Shown here piece by piece: positions 55,523 through 64,000 of a DNA stretch of 64,000 bases. The notes beneath the pieces are model-generated. The model saw nothing but the letters and a program-made list of their open reading frames with translations, was not told where the DNA came from and searched no databases. Within the stretch, counting starts at the first letter, position 1. Each line of letters begins with the position of its first letter. The stretch spans positions 682,001 through 746,000 of the forward strand of contig NZ_JAHOPB010000002.1 of assembly GCF_019039055.1 (NCBI RefSeq), read 5' to 3'. The stretch is from Reyranella humidisoli. GTDB lineage: Bacteria; Pseudomonadota; Alphaproteobacteria; Reyranellales; Reyranellaceae. A program made the position numbers and the translations under genes.

Positions 55523-55876
55523 CTATTTGAGGCCCAATTCGGCCTGCTTCTTCTTCGAAAGGCCTGCCGCGATGACGGCGTGGGCCTGTTTCAGGTAGGC
55601 GCGCGTCTCGGCCGGAGTCAGGACCGAGGGATCTTCCAGGGCAACCCATGTGGCGCGGGCGAGGTAGGGGGCTGGTTTGAACCCCTTTGCATGGGACAGC
55701 GCCTCGAAATGCTCCGGCGGGCATTTGAAGCAGAGGCGCGCGACCGAATGGCCGGGCGGACCGATCAGGCAAAACATCTTGCCGCCGACCTTGAAGACGG
55801 TGACGCCCTCCCATTGCACCGTCCTGGTGGCTGCTGGCAGCCTGCGGCAATAGGCATCGACCTGCTTCGGCGTCAT
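55523..55876 (-). CDS. MmcQ/YjbR family protein
   Basis: A 117-residue protein with MTPKQVDAYCRRLPAATRTV, VFKVGGKMFCLIG, FKCPPEHFEAL, and FKPAPYLARATWVAL, the pattern of the MmcQ/YjbR family (CyaY-like fold, sometimes called DNA-binding). Molecular role not established. Divergent from epmA with 44 bases between starts; upstream of efp in the same direction, but a separate efp promoter is predicted. Confidence 0.85.
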   Translation of the reverse strand: MTPKQVDAYCRRLPAATRTVQWEGVTVFKVGGKMFCLIGPPGHSVARLCFKCPPEHFEALSHAKGFKPAPYLARATWVALEDPSVLTPAETRAYLKQAHAVIAAGLSKKKQAELGLK

Positions 55877-55920
55877 GACGACATCCTACACGCCGTGCCG
55901 GCGGCGTGCGATGCTGGCGC

Positions 55921-56916
55921 ATGACCGATTGGCGTCCCGACAGGCTTGAGCGGCGCCTGCCGCATCTCCAGGCGCGTGCCCGGCTGCAGGCCGCGATGCG
56001 GCAGTGGTTCGCGGGCGAAGGCTTCCTGGAAGTCGAGACGCCTATCCTGCAGGCCGCGCCCGGAGCCGAAGTCCATCTCACCGGTTTTGCCACCGAATGG
56101 GAGCTGCCCGACGGCGAGTCGCGGGAGCGCTGGCTCCACAGTTCGCCCGAGTTCGCGATGAAGAAGCTGCTGGCAGGTGGACTGCCGCGGATATTCCAGT
56201 TCGCGCGGGTGTTTCGCAACGCCGAGGGCTCGGCGCTGCACCATCCCGAATTCACGATGCTCGAGTGGTACCGCTCGGCCGTGGGCTACGAGGCGATCAT
56301 GGCGGATTGCGCCGCGCTGCTCGCCACGCTGGGCGTCGATCAGCTCCGGTGGAACGGGCATGTCTGCGATCCGAGGGCCGAGCCGGAGCGGCTGACGGTC
56401 GCCGACGCCTTCGTTCGCCATGCCGGCGTCGACCTGTTCGCGACCATGGGCAATGCCGAGGCGCTGTCGGGAGCCTCCGGCGTCGCGATGCATGCGGGCG
56501 ATACCTGGGAAGACGTCTTCTTCCGAATCATGTTCGAGAAGATCGAGCGGCGGCTCGGCATGGGCCGTCCGACCATTCTCTGCGAGTACCCGATCTCGAT
56601 GGCGGCGCTCGCCCGCGCCAAGCCGGGCGATCCTCGGGTGGCCGAGCGATTCGAGCTGTATGTCTGCGGGGTGGAACTGGCGAATGCCTTCGGCGAACTC
56701 ACCGATCCGCGAATCCAGCGCGAACGTCTCGAAGCGGACATGGACCTGAAGGATCGGCTCTATGGCGTGCGCTGGCCGGTCGACGAGGATTTCCTGGCCG
56801 CGCTCGATCACGGCCTGCCGGACTGCTCCGGCATCGCGCTCGGCTTCGACCGCCTGGTCATGCTGGCGAGCGGCGCGGGCCGCATCGAGGACGTTCTATG
56901 GTTGCCCGTGCGCTGA
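55921..56916 (+). CDS. epmA: EF-P lysine ligase EpmA (GenX/PoxA)
   Basis: A 331-residue truncated class II lysyl-tRNA-synthetase paralogue without the anticodon-binding domain. Motif 2 is [13 protein letters not shown] followed by [12 protein letters not shown]; motif 3 is [17 protein letters not shown]; the N-terminal [19 protein letters not shown] is typical. It attaches (R)-beta-lysine to EF-P Lys33. ATG 55921 fits the family start. Its last 21 bases overlap the convergent thiE gene. Confidence 0.93.
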   Translation: MTDWRPDRLERRLPHLQARARLQAAMRQWFAGEGFLEVETPILQAAPGAEVHLTGFATEWELPDGESRERWLHSSPEFAMKKLLAGGLPRIFQFARVFRNAEGSALHHPEFTMLEWYRSAVGYEAIMADCAALLATLGVDQLRWNGHVCDPRAEPERLTVADAFVRHAGVDLFATMGNAEALSGASGVAMHAGDTWEDVFFRIMFEKIERRLGMGRPTILCEYPISMAALARAKPGDPRVAERFELYVCGVELANAFGELTDPRIQRERLEADMDLKDRLYGVRWPVDEDFLAALDHGLPDCSGIALGFDRLVMLASGAGRIEDVLWLPVR

Positions 56917-57531
56917 GAAGAGCTCGTTGAAGGCCCGGACAGCCGCCTCGGGACCGTCGCCGTAGTTCCAGACACCGCCGGACACGGCGAGGAAGTCGAC
57001 GCCGGCGACGAGCAACGGCTTGCAGTTCTCGACCGTGATGCCGCCGATCGCGACGCAGGGCACCTGCATCAGCGCGCTCCACCATTCGACGATCTCGATA
57101 TCGGCGGGCGTGGTGACCGTTTTTGTGGTCGAAGGGAAGAAGGCACCGAAGGCCACGTAGTCGGCACCGGCCTCGGCCGCCTCCATCGCAAGATGTCGCG
57201 ACGCCTTGCAGGTGACGCCCACCTGCCGGTTGGGTCCGACGATCCGGCGCGCCTCGGCATAGGGCATGTCGTCCTGGCCGACATGCACGCCGTCGCAGTC
57301 GAGTTTCACCGCCAGGTCTGGCCGGTCGTTCATGATCAGCGCCGTGTCGCGCTGCTGGCAGATCGGCCGCAACGTGTCGGCGACGCGGGCGATCTCGTCG
57401 TCGGGAACGTCCTTCAGCCGGAGCTGGAAAGCCGCAACGTCGCCGCCGTCGAGGGCGGCACGCAGTTCGTCGGCGAAGATCGACGGATGCTCGATGCGGG
57501 CGGGCGAGATGAGATAGAGACGGGCGGTCAC
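56896..57531 (-). CDS. thiE: Thiamine-phosphate synthase
   Basis: A 211-residue TIM-barrel enzyme joining HMP-pyrophosphate and thiazole phosphate. Seen: [65 protein letters not shown], and [23 protein letters not shown] 57531 has AGGAAG just upstream; the longer frame adds non-conserved residues. No TPP riboswitch motif was found upstream and no other thi genes are near. Confidence 0.9.
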   Translation of the reverse strand: MTARLYLISPARIEHPSIFADELRAALDGGDVAAFQLRLKDVPDDEIARVADTLRPICQQRDTALIMNDRPDLAVKLDCDGVHVGQDDMPYAEARRIVGPNRQVGVTCKASRHLAMEAAEAGADYVAFGAFFPSTTKTVTTPADIEIVEWWSALMQVPCVAIGGITVENCKPLLVAGVDFLAVSGGVWNYGDGPEAAVRAFNELFSAHGQP

Positions 57532-57658
57532 GGGCTTCCTGATTTTCGTGTGGTGTATGCGGAACCCGGCGCCGCGTCGAGAGGCGGGCGGGGAAATCCT
57601 TCCGTTGTCTTGCCGCGGCGGCATGGGCTAACTGACGGCAGCCTTCTCGCCAGGAACC

Positions 57659-58693
57659 ATGAACAAAGTCAGCAAGACCATTCTTTTGGTGCTGGTGTCG
57701 ACCGCCGCCAGCGTCCTGGCCGGGATCGCCATCGCCGCCTACCTGACCATTCCCAGCATTCCCCTGATATCCGAAGGCGACCGTCTCCTGGTGTTCGACC
57801 CCGAGATCGGCGCGAGGGCCAATCCCAGCTCCCACGCACGGCGCATCTACCCGGCCGTTCGCGACCGCCAGACATTCGCCTTCGACATCTACACCGACGA
57901 TCGCGGCGCGCGGGTCGACGGACCGGGGCAGCGCAGCCCGGCCCAGGTCGATGTCCTCGTGGTCGGCGACTCATTCTCATGGGGCTATGCGCTCGCCAAT
58001 CCGGAAACCTATGCCCGGCATCTCGCGCGTGAACTCGGGACAGGCGTGTCGAACTTCGCGATGGCGGCCTACGGCACGACCCAGTCGCTTCAGATGCTGC
58101 GCCGAAACGGCGATCTCAAACCCAAGCTGATCGTGTACGGGATCATCGCCCATCACTTCGAGCGGAACGTGATGCCGTGCCTCCCGTCCTACTATCCGTT
58201 CTGCTTCGATGCCTCGCACGTCACCTGGAACGCGGCGGGAGAACCCTACATCGCCCCGCCCGAGAGCAACGGCGTGCGTCGTTTCCAACGCCATCTTGCG
58301 GGCGACTTCACCAACCCGGTCACCTGGCTGACGCACGGCGTCGATGTCATTCGCGGCCGGATCGAATACGCCCAGGCCACCTACAGCACGCCGACCGACC
58401 GGAAAAAGGAAGAGGCGCTGGGCTATCTGCTGCGCGAGATGGAGCGGTCGGCCACGGCGATCGGGGCCAAGCTGCTCGTCGTCTATCTGCCGACGAATTA
58501 CTACTCGGCACCCGAAGCGCTGCCCCGCCTGATCGGTGACATCCGGCTCCTCGACCTCACGCAAGCCTTCCAGCGGGAGAGGGACAAGGGCACCAATCTC
58601 TACATCGTGGGCGATGGGCATCCCAACCGGGCCGCCCACGAACTGATCGCGCGGGAGATCGCGAAGTACGTTCGCGACAACGGCCTGCTTTAG
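57659..58693 (+). CDS. Membrane-anchored SGNH/GDSL-type protein
   Basis: A 344-residue protein with an N-terminal signal anchor (residues about 7–28) and an SGNH-like domain: block I VVGDSFSWGYA near residue 101 with the putative nucleophile Ser, AMAAYGTTQSLQML, and block V DGHPNRAAHELIA with Asp/His. Such proteins are esterases or acetyl-group handlers acting on envelope polysaccharides. Cysteines in PCLPSYYPFC may form a disulfide. SD AGGA precedes the ATG. No polysaccharide genes adjoin, so the substrate is unknown. Ends overlapping the SnoaL-like gene by 4 bases. Confidence 0.72.
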   Translation: MNKVSKTILLVLVSTAASVLAGIAIAAYLTIPSIPLISEGDRLLVFDPEIGARANPSSHARRIYPAVRDRQTFAFDIYTDDRGARVDGPGQRSPAQVDVLVVGDSFSWGYALANPETYARHLARELGTGVSNFAMAAYGTTQSLQMLRRNGDLKPKLIVYGIIAHHFERNVMPCLPSYYPFCFDASHVTWNAAGEPYIAPPESNGVRRFQRHLAGDFTNPVTWLTHGVDVIRGRIEYAQATYSTPTDRKKEEALGYLLREMERSATAIGAKLLVVYLPTNYYSAPEALPRLIGDIRLLDLTQAFQRERDKGTNLYIVGDGHPNRAAHELIAREIAKYVRDNGLL

Positions 58694-59229
58694 CCGCGGT
58701 CGAATCTGAGGGCATTCCCTTCCGCCGGAGCAAGGCGGGACCGCAAGCCGTGGATGTCACCCAGCACCCAGAGATCGCGAACGAGCGGGCCGTCGAACGT
58801 AAAGATGGGTGCGCCGTACCACCAGACCCTGCGATTGGTCGGCGGCTCGCCGAACAGCGTGCGGCGGTGAATGCCATGGAAACGCAGCTTGCCCGATACT
58901 CGGCTGCCTTCTTCCACGAGTTCGAGGATGTCGGACGTGTAGTCCTCGAGGGTTTCCGTCAGCCAGGTCACATAGTTGCCGAACTGCCCGTGGCCCACGA
59001 GTACGGGACCGAGCGACCCGCGAAAGGTGAAGTCCGGGTGGAATATCGTCGGAACGAGGCTGAGGTCGGCCTTGTCCCACAGGTCCTTGTAGAACACGCG
59101 CACGACATTCTTTTGCGCGCTGAGACGTGACGGCGTGAGGTCGATTTCCTCTTCGTGGGGCAATTCGGGATGGTGTTTTTGACGATGCGTCATGGGAGTG
59201 ACCTCGCGGGAGCCGCTCAGGTCATTCAT
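58690..59229 (-). CDS. SnoaL-like ester-cyclase-type protein
   Basis: A 179-residue protein. After a polar N-terminus, NVVRVFYKDLWDKADLSLVP, FHPDFTFRGSLGP and RVSGKLRFHGIHRRTLFG fit the SnoaL-like NTF2-fold family. Catalytic residues cannot be assigned. ATG 59229 overlaps the protease stop as ATGA, so it is translationally coupled to the sedolisin; an internal ATG at 59193 with GAGG upstream is an alternative start. The pairing with a protease is unusual. Confidence 0.7.
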   Translation of the reverse strand: MNDLSGSREVTPMTHRQKHHPELPHEEEIDLTPSRLSAQKNVVRVFYKDLWDKADLSLVPTIFHPDFTFRGSLGPVLVGHGQFGNYVTWLTETLEDYTSDILELVEEGSRVSGKLRFHGIHRRTLFGEPPTNRRVWWYGAPIFTFDGPLVRDLWVLGDIHGLRSRLAPAEGNALRFDRG

Positions 59230-62102
59230 ACGAGGAGTCCCTGGCCGACGGCGCTCGTGAAGTCGAGCTGGACGATGAGGTCGTTGAAGTCGCGGTCACC
59301 GCCGCCGTACAGGTCTTCCCAGCCCCAGGTGTTGGCGCCGTAGTTCCAGAGATGGGCGACATGGCTGCCGTTCACCACCTCGTTGGCCTGGCTGAAGGCC
59401 CAGAAGACGTCGCCGTTGGTGACGTTGGTGAGCTGCATGGCGATCAGGTCGCCGGCATCGACGCCAATAATCTGGCTCTGCGCCGCACTGCCGTCGCCGG
59501 GGCCGTTGATCGACGAGCCGCCGCCAATCACCTCATAGGCATTGACGCTGGCGAGGGCCGCATAGCCCGCCTGGTTGGGCGCCACGCCGTTGATGGTACC
59601 GTTGTAATCGTCGACCTTGTAGAGCATCAGCGAGAGGTCGGCACCGGCGACCTGGCGCATGCGCACGACGACGTTCAAATCGTCGGCACCGCCCGCAGTC
59701 TCGGCGACAGCGACCGCCTGCGCGAGGCGCACCGAGTTGCTGGCATCGGAAAAGAAATCCGCGAAGCCGAACGAGGCGCTGAGACTTGCCTGCGCCGCAA
59801 CCGTCGTCGTGCCGTTGAAAGTGACCGACACGCTGTCTCCGTTGGCAACGCTCGCCTGCGTTAGCGTTCCCTGTGTCCTGCCGTCGAACAAGGCGAGCAA
59901 TGTGCCGTCGAAGTCGGTCTGCAGCGACTGCTGCGCGAGCTGGCTGGTCCAGGCGTATGTCGCGTGCGCGGCGCTGCTGGCATCGATTGCCGTCGAGCCG
60001 GTCGTGACGGTGACGGTCGCATCGGCGTTTGCGGTGGTCTGTAGCAGCAGCGTCTGCGTCGTGCCGCTGGTCCAGCCGCCCAAGCCGTTGGCATCGATCA
60101 CGTCGGGTGTCGTGGCGAAATGGACCTGAGCGTTCGTGATTTCGGAGATCGCGCGCGCCAGCAGCAGGCCGTTGGGGGAGCCGAGGCCGGAGGCCAGGTC
60201 GTAGCCCTGGTCGGCCTCGTAGCCGTGGCCGGTCGGTGTGATGTCCTGACCGTCCGAATGATAGGTGCCGTTCAGGTAAAAAGACGAGGTGTTGTTGCCG
60301 ACCCGAATATCGTTGAAGGATCCCGGTGCGACGGCGGCCGCAATATAGAGCAGGTCGGTCATGTACCCGAGCTTCAGGTGCATTCCCTGATCCAGCAGGA
60401 TCGCGTTTATCTGGATTGCAAGCGAGGCCCAGAGCGGCGTTGCCGCGCTTGTTCCGGCGTCTCCATGCGTCTCTTTCATATCCGGCTTGGGCACGAGGTA
60501 GAAAAGGTTGCCGCCGGCATTGGCCGATACGTCGGGCACGCCGCGACCGGTCAAGGCCTGTCCGTCCGTTGTCGTCGGCGTCAGCCCGAAGGCAGTCTGA
60601 TACCAAGGGATGGCCTGCGTGGAATCCACGCCGCCATTGCCGGCAAGGTTCCCGAAGTAACCTTTCTCGGCAAAGGTGTTGTCGTCGAGCGAATAGGTAT
60701 TCCACACGGTCTCGATCAGGCGGTCGCAGTCCAGGGCGTTGGCGGGCAACACGTTGAGGCCGTTGGTGACCAGCCGCCAGATCGTATCGAGATCGCCCGC
60801 CAGGGCCTTGGCCATGATGGTGGATAGCGTCGCATCGGTTGTCGCTATTTCCATGCTGCTGAGCGACGTGCCGCCAACGATGACGCTGTACTGGCTGGCG
60901 CGCGCGCCGCTTACGTTCGTCAGGCCGTTTGCGGTCTGATATCCCGAGCCGCCATCGCCCGCCGATGAGAATACGGTGATGCCGGCAAGGGCGGCATCGA
61001 TCAGGAGTTGGTTGACGGCGAAGGCAAAAGGCGAATCCGGAGTCATCTGCGAGGTGGCAAAACGCTCGGATGAGGAGATCACTTCGGGGTCGTGGCGGGT
61101 GTCCCAGATGGCGGCCTGATACGTGGTGAAGGGTTCGGACTTGGCATCATCCTTCTTGCCCGAACCGGCGTAGAGCACGAGCTTGCTCTGAGGGTTGATC
61201 GTCGTGGCGATTCCGACATCCAGTGAGCGCTCGCCGCTCGTCTTGTCCGCATCGCCGCCCGGGTCGACACCCACCGCGTCGCCCGGCGTGTCGATGCTGG
61301 CGCCCTGCCGATAGGTGGCGAGCAGGCTGGCGAAGTCGTTGTCCTTTACCCTGATCCCCAGATCGGACTCGAGCAGGCCGATGGTGCCGGTCTGAACGCT
61401 GAGGCTGGTATCACCCGTCAGGGGGAAATTGTAGTAGTTGGCCGCTATGTCGGAGGGATAGAGCGCCTTGTCATCCGGTCTCAGCGTAGAGGCATTGCCG
61501 ACGCTCTGTGATCCCTGATCCAGTGGCGCCGGGGTCACGCCCGTCTTGTCGGGCAACGCCGTGGTGAACTCGTAGCTGTCGAACCATAGCCCCGCCACGC
61601 CCTGAGCGCCGGAGAGTTCCGTCGGCAGGGACAACTGGCCGTCCCAGTACCATGTCGCTTTTCCGGTGGCCGTTTGACCCTGTAGCAACTTCGTGTCGAA
61701 GAGGGTTTCGAATGCAGACTTGTCGAGCTCTACCCAAAGGGTGCGGGATTCGACCGAGGAGATGTATTGCGTGCTCGTCGTCTCGAAGTCGCGGATCTTG
61801 ATGTTGACGTCGGGTGACTTCAGGAAATCAACGGCCTTTTGGTAGGCCTCTGCGTTCGCCCCGTAGGTCGACCAGAGCGTGCCCGCGCTGGTCATCTGGG
61901 CGATTTCCTGTTGGCGCGTTCCCCAGTCCTGACCGAGCAGGGCTTCGAGCTGCGAGGCTGGCGCGTTGCGCTCGAATACGAGGGCGACGTTGACCTTGAA
62001 GTCGTCGACGACTGTTCCGCCCGAAAGGGGAACGACGTCGCTGCGATACCCTTGAAAGTCGAGGAAAGAAGAGTTTTCAAAGGCAACGTAACTAATCGTC
62101 AT
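59226..62102 (-). CDS. Sedolisin (S53) serine-carboxyl protease with C-terminal DUF4114-like domain
   Basis: A 958-residue protease. Residues about 30–180 resemble the kumamolisin pro-domain. The catalytic domain (about 210–655) has Glu291 and Asp295 in SGERSLDVG, oxyanion Asp383 in AGDGGSGY and nucleophile Ser552 in GTSAATPLWASL; calcium-site residues lie in FNDIRVG and GYDLASGLGSPNG. Residues 660–958 add a Thr/Ala-rich beta region and end with the DUF4114-like WGWEDLYGGGDRDFNDLIVQ. No N-terminal signal peptide is visible, which with the C-terminal hydrophobic end suggests non-Sec export, possibly type I. Base composition looks slightly less GC-rich than neighbours. Confidence 0.88.
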   Translation of the reverse strand: MTISYVAFENSSFLDFQGYRSDVVPLSGGTVVDDFKVNVALVFERNAPASQLEALLGQDWGTRQQEIAQMTSAGTLWSTYGANAEAYQKAVDFLKSPDVNIKIRDFETTSTQYISSVESRTLWVELDKSAFETLFDTKLLQGQTATGKATWYWDGQLSLPTELSGAQGVAGLWFDSYEFTTALPDKTGVTPAPLDQGSQSVGNASTLRPDDKALYPSDIAANYYNFPLTGDTSLSVQTGTIGLLESDLGIRVKDNDFASLLATYRQGASIDTPGDAVGVDPGGDADKTSGERSLDVGIATTINPQSKLVLYAGSGKKDDAKSEPFTTYQAAIWDTRHDPEVISSSERFATSQMTPDSPFAFAVNQLLIDAALAGITVFSSAGDGGSGYQTANGLTNVSGARASQYSVIVGGTSLSSMEIATTDATLSTIMAKALAGDLDTIWRLVTNGLNVLPANALDCDRLIETVWNTYSLDDNTFAEKGYFGNLAGNGGVDSTQAIPWYQTAFGLTPTTTDGQALTGRGVPDVSANAGGNLFYLVPKPDMKETHGDAGTSAATPLWASLAIQINAILLDQGMHLKLGYMTDLLYIAAAVAPGSFNDIRVGNNTSSFYLNGTYHSDGQDITPTGHGYEADQGYDLASGLGSPNGLLLARAISEITNAQVHFATTPDVIDANGLGGWTSGTTQTLLLQTTANADATVTVTTGSTAIDASSAAHATYAWTSQLAQQSLQTDFDGTLLALFDGRTQGTLTQASVANGDSVSVTFNGTTTVAAQASLSASFGFADFFSDASNSVRLAQAVAVAETAGGADDLNVVVRMRQVAGADLSLMLYKVDDYNGTINGVAPNQAGYAALASVNAYEVIGGGSSINGPGDGSAAQSQIIGVDAGDLIAMQLTNVTNGDVFWAFSQANEVVNGSHVAHLWNYGANTWGWEDLYGGGDRDFNDLIVQLDFTSAVGQGLLV

Positions 62103-62134
62103 ATTTGAAAGCTCAGTCGGAAACTCCCCAAGCG

Positions 62135-62163
62135 AAGGTAGTCGGTGGTCCGGAGTCGGTCAA
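62135..62163 (-). promoter_or_regulatory. Predicted promoter of the sedolisin–SnoaL unit
   Basis: On the minus strand TTGACC (62158–62163), 17-base spacer, TACCTT (62135–62140). The -35 matches 5 of 6; the -10 only 3 of 6. It lies just after the aldolase terminator, about 26 bases of leader before the ATG. Confidence 0.35.
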
Positions 62164-62183
62164 ACGGAAGCCAGGCAGCAAAA

Positions 62184-62212
62184 AAAAGGCGCCGGGTTAC
62201 CCGGCGCCTTTT
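62184..62212 (-). terminator. Strong intrinsic terminator of the aldolase gene
   Basis: AAAAGGCGCCGGG (62184–62196) pairs perfectly with CCCGGCGCCTTTT (62200–62212) across a 3-base loop. On the minus strand the stem is followed by eight T residues (plus-strand A-run 62180–62187), 25 bases past the aldolase stop. It would also work, less well, on the plus strand. Confidence 0.88.
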
Positions 62213-62236
62213 GAAACTCCTGCTAGTGCCGATGCC

Positions 62237-63157
62237 CTACATCTTGCCCTGGTAGATGCTGATGATCTTGTCGAGCATGTCGAGCGCATCGGCGCGCGGG
62301 CGCTGGAAGGTGTTGCGGCCGATGATCGAGCCGTTGGCGCCGCCGTCGCGCAGGCCGCGGATCTCGGTGAACAGGCCTTCGAGATCCTTCGCCTCGCCGC
62401 CCGAGAAGACGACGATGCGGCGGTTGTTGAAGGTCGCCTGCATCACATGCTTGATGCGCGCGGGCAGGGTCGAGATGTCGACGTTGGCCTTCTCGTAGGC
62501 GGCCTTCGCCTCGGGCTGCCACAGCACGTTGGTCGGCGGCTTCACCTTGATGATGTGGGCGCCGAGCAGGGCCGCGATGTGGGCGGCGTAGGCGCAGACG
62601 TCCATGGCGGTCTCGCCCGCCTTGTCGAGCTTGCCGCCGCGCGGATAGGACCACATGACGACGGCGAGGCCGACCGACTTGGCCTCGGCCGACAGTTCGC
62701 GGATCTCTTCCATCATCTCGTACTGGTCTTCGGCGCCCGGATAGATCGTGAAGCCGATCGCCGAGCAGCCCAGACGCAGCGCGTCGGCCACCGTGGCCGT
62801 CACGGCCTGGTCCTTGTTGGTCGACAGCGAGTTGGCCGAGTTGCACTTGAGGATCGTCGGGATCGCGCCGGCGAACGTGTCGGCTCCGGCCTCGAGCGGG
62901 CCCAGCGGGGCGGCATAGGCGTTCAGGCCGGCGTCGACGGCCAGCTGGTAGTGGTAGTGCGGATCGTAGGCATCCGGATTCGGCGCGAAGGAGCGGGCCG
63001 GGCCGTGCTCGAAGCCCTGGTCGACCGGCAGGATCACCATCTTGCCCGTGCCGCCCAGGCGACCATGCATCAGGATGCGGGCCAGGTTGGCCTTGGTGCC
63101 GGGGCAATCGCTCTCGTAGTTGTCGAGGATTTTCTTGACGGTACGGGTGATCTTCAC
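62237..63157 (-). CDS. Class I fructose-bisphosphate aldolase (FbaB/DhnA type)
   Basis: A 306-residue aldolase with NLARILMHGRLGGTGKMVIL, PVDQGFEHGPARSFAPNP, LKCNSANSL and the Schiff-base lysine in HIIKVKPPTNVLW. It interconverts fructose 1,6-bisphosphate with triose phosphates. GTG 63157 is chosen: GGGAG lies 8 bases upstream, homology starts at VKITRTVKKILDNYES, and a predicted transcript start near 63194 makes the longer ATG at 63229 unlikely. ATG 63181 remains possible. Followed by a strong terminator, so it is a single-gene unit. Confidence 0.92.
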   Translation of the reverse strand: MKITRTVKKILDNYESDCPGTKANLARILMHGRLGGTGKMVILPVDQGFEHGPARSFAPNPDAYDPHYHYQLAVDAGLNAYAAPLGPLEAGADTFAGAIPTILKCNSANSLSTNKDQAVTATVADALRLGCSAIGFTIYPGAEDQYEMMEEIRELSAEAKSVGLAVVMWSYPRGGKLDKAGETAMDVCAYAAHIAALLGAHIIKVKPPTNVLWQPEAKAAYEKANVDISTLPARIKHVMQATFNNRRIVVFSGGEAKDLEGLFTEIRGLRDGGANGSIIGRNTFQRPRADALDMLDKIISIYQGKM

Positions 63158-63200
63158 GGTCCAGCTCCCAGGGCGGTTCATTCGAGGGGAAACGGAGCCG

Positions 63201-63229
63201 GTGATAGCGGTGCCGGGGGGCAGGTTCAA
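63201..63229 (-). promoter_or_regulatory. Predicted promoter of the aldolase gene
   Basis: On the minus strand TTGAAC (63224–63229), 17-base spacer, TATCAC (63201–63206); 4 of 6 matches in each box. Predicted start near 63194, about 37 bases before GTG 63157. Confidence 0.45.
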
Positions 63230-63353
63230 GCCCCGGCGGACCCGCTACCGGCCCGACTACCTGCCGCATCATTGACCCCGGGGCGGAGCTATGGACAGGC
63301 TGCGGCCCCCTGTTTGCCACAATGCGACTGGCGAAACGGATAGAGGAGTATTG

Positions 63354-64000
63354 GTGCCGTCTCCCTCTTTGCCTCCGCGACCCGCGTCGTTCGCGGCGCG
63401 CCTGCCGTTCTTCTTCGGCTGGGTGATCATCGCGATTGCGTTCCTGACCGTCGCGGTGAGCGTGACCACGCGCACGGCCTTCTCCCTGATGTTTCCGCCC
63501 ATCGTCGACGAATTCGGCTGGGATCGTGGCCTGGCGGCGGGCGCCTTCTCCTTCGGCTTTCTGGTGTCGGCGGTGATCAGTCCGGTCGTCGGCCGGACCA
63601 TGGATCGTCGTGGGCCCCGGTTCGTGATCGAGATTGGCGTCGTGCTGACGGTGGCGGGCCTGCTGGGCGCGACCGTGATCGACGCGCCGTGGCAGCTCTA
63701 CGCGACACTCGGCGTCCTGGTGGGGGCGGGCGCCAACTGCATGAGCTTCTCCGTGCAGTCGCAGTATCTGCCCAACTGGTTCGTGCGCCGCCGCGCGCTG
63801 GCGACCGGCATCGCCTTTTCCGGCGTGGGCGTCGGCGCGATCCTGATCCTGCCCTGGCTGCAGACGATCATTCTCAAGGACGGCTGGCGGAGCGCCTGCT
63901 GGGCGCTCGGGCTGATGACCCTTTTCGTCCTGCTGCCGCTGAACCTGTTCGTGACCAAGCGGCCGCAGGATCTCGGCCTGCTGCCGGACGGTGCGAAGGA
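63354..64000 (+). CDS. MFS transporter, monocarboxylate/OFA-like, N-terminal part
   Basis: 215 residues are visible before the window edge. It begins with GTG 63354 behind GAGGAG. RLPFFFGWVIIAIAFLTVAV, SLMFPPIVDEFGWDRGLAAG and SPVVGRTMDRRGPRFVIEIG are typical of the MCT/oxalate-formate-antiporter-like MFS group. About six membrane segments are seen, ending in the central loop (TKRPQDLGLLPDGAK). Probably carries a monocarboxylate. Divergent from the aldolase gene, with 196 bases between starts. Confidence 0.85.
   Translation, partial: MPSPSLPPRPASFAARLPFFFGWVIIAIAFLTVAVSVTTRTAFSLMFPPIVDEFGWDRGLAAGAFSFGFLVSAVISPVVGRTMDRRGPRFVIEIGVVLTVAGLLGATVIDAPWQLYATLGVLVGAGANCMSFSVQSQYLPNWFVRRRALATGIAFSGVGVGAILILPWLQTIILKDGWRSACWALGLMTLFVLLPLNLFVTKRPQDLGLLPDGAK

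Noticed and set aside
57532..57658. TPP riboswitch ahead of thiE
   Set aside because: Searched the minus-strand leader for the CTGAGA and downstream thi-box pattern; neither is present.

Overview
The window is GC-rich, tightly packed chromosomal DNA with many ATGA or TGATG gene junctions and frequent GTG starts. The gene content points to a free-living, heterotrophic alphaproteobacterium: a slt–dapA–smpB block, DUF1489, MmcQ/YjbR, an efp/epmA pair, and many solute-binding-protein transport systems. A soil or freshwater Hyphomicrobiales/Rhodospirillales relative (Reyranella-like) is my guess from gene content only. I see no rRNA or tRNA genes, insertion sequences, prophage, CRISPR arrays or replication origin. 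No stretch over 300 bases lacks a gene.

Layout. 1–3785 (minus): a ferredoxin-linked 2-oxoacid oxidoreductase (KorA, start of KorB) behind a GltD-like FAD/Fe-S oxidoreductase. 3950–15443: an AraC regulator divergent from an MFS carrier, an orphan TctC-type binding protein, a cytosolic-looking SdsA-type alkylsulfatase, a full Liv-type ABC importer and a GMC alcohol dehydrogenase; together these look like uptake and oxidation of a sulfated or alcohol substrate. 15411–19494: an operon of HAD dehalogenase, Thr/Ser dehydratase and a membrane adenylate cyclase, then a YdhR-like protein and an aldo/keto reductase. 19528–23665: trxC, a lytic transglycosylase, dapA and smpB. 23684–31493: SDR, acyl-CoA dehydrogenase, an orphan DctP-type binding protein, and the methylcrotonyl-CoA carboxylase steps of leucine breakdown (mccB, enoyl-CoA hydratase, mccA) with a small lipocalin-like gene. 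HMG-CoA lyase, the last leucine step, lies at 41846–42754.

31490–41778: a RutG-like permease and DUF2189 membrane protein, then a regulated amine-catabolic island. Here a GntR/FadR-type regulator and a class IV aminotransferase are transcribed away from a class III aminotransferase, a PotABCD-type ABC importer and a gentisate-dioxygenase-like bicupin, with two TGTGATCACA operators between them. 42757–53789: an envelope block with PBP1c plus a thioester alpha-2-macroglobulin, DUF1489, and a three-gene MotA/TolQ-like, MotB/OmpA-like and Pro/Ala-rich OmpA-like set with its own predicted promoter. This set resembles the ZorA/ZorB stator pair without the Zorya effectors. 53898–57531: IMPase, efp, MmcQ/YjbR, epmA and thiE. 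57659–62102: an SGNH protein, a SnoaL-like protein and a 958-residue sedolisin-type protease ending in a DUF4114-like domain. 62237–64000: class I fructose-bisphosphate aldolase with a strong terminator, and the start of an MFS carrier.

Most interesting for follow-up are the stator-like triad, the sedolisin–DUF4114/SnoaL pair, and the operator-controlled amine island. All functions are read from motifs and remembered family features; no database search was run.
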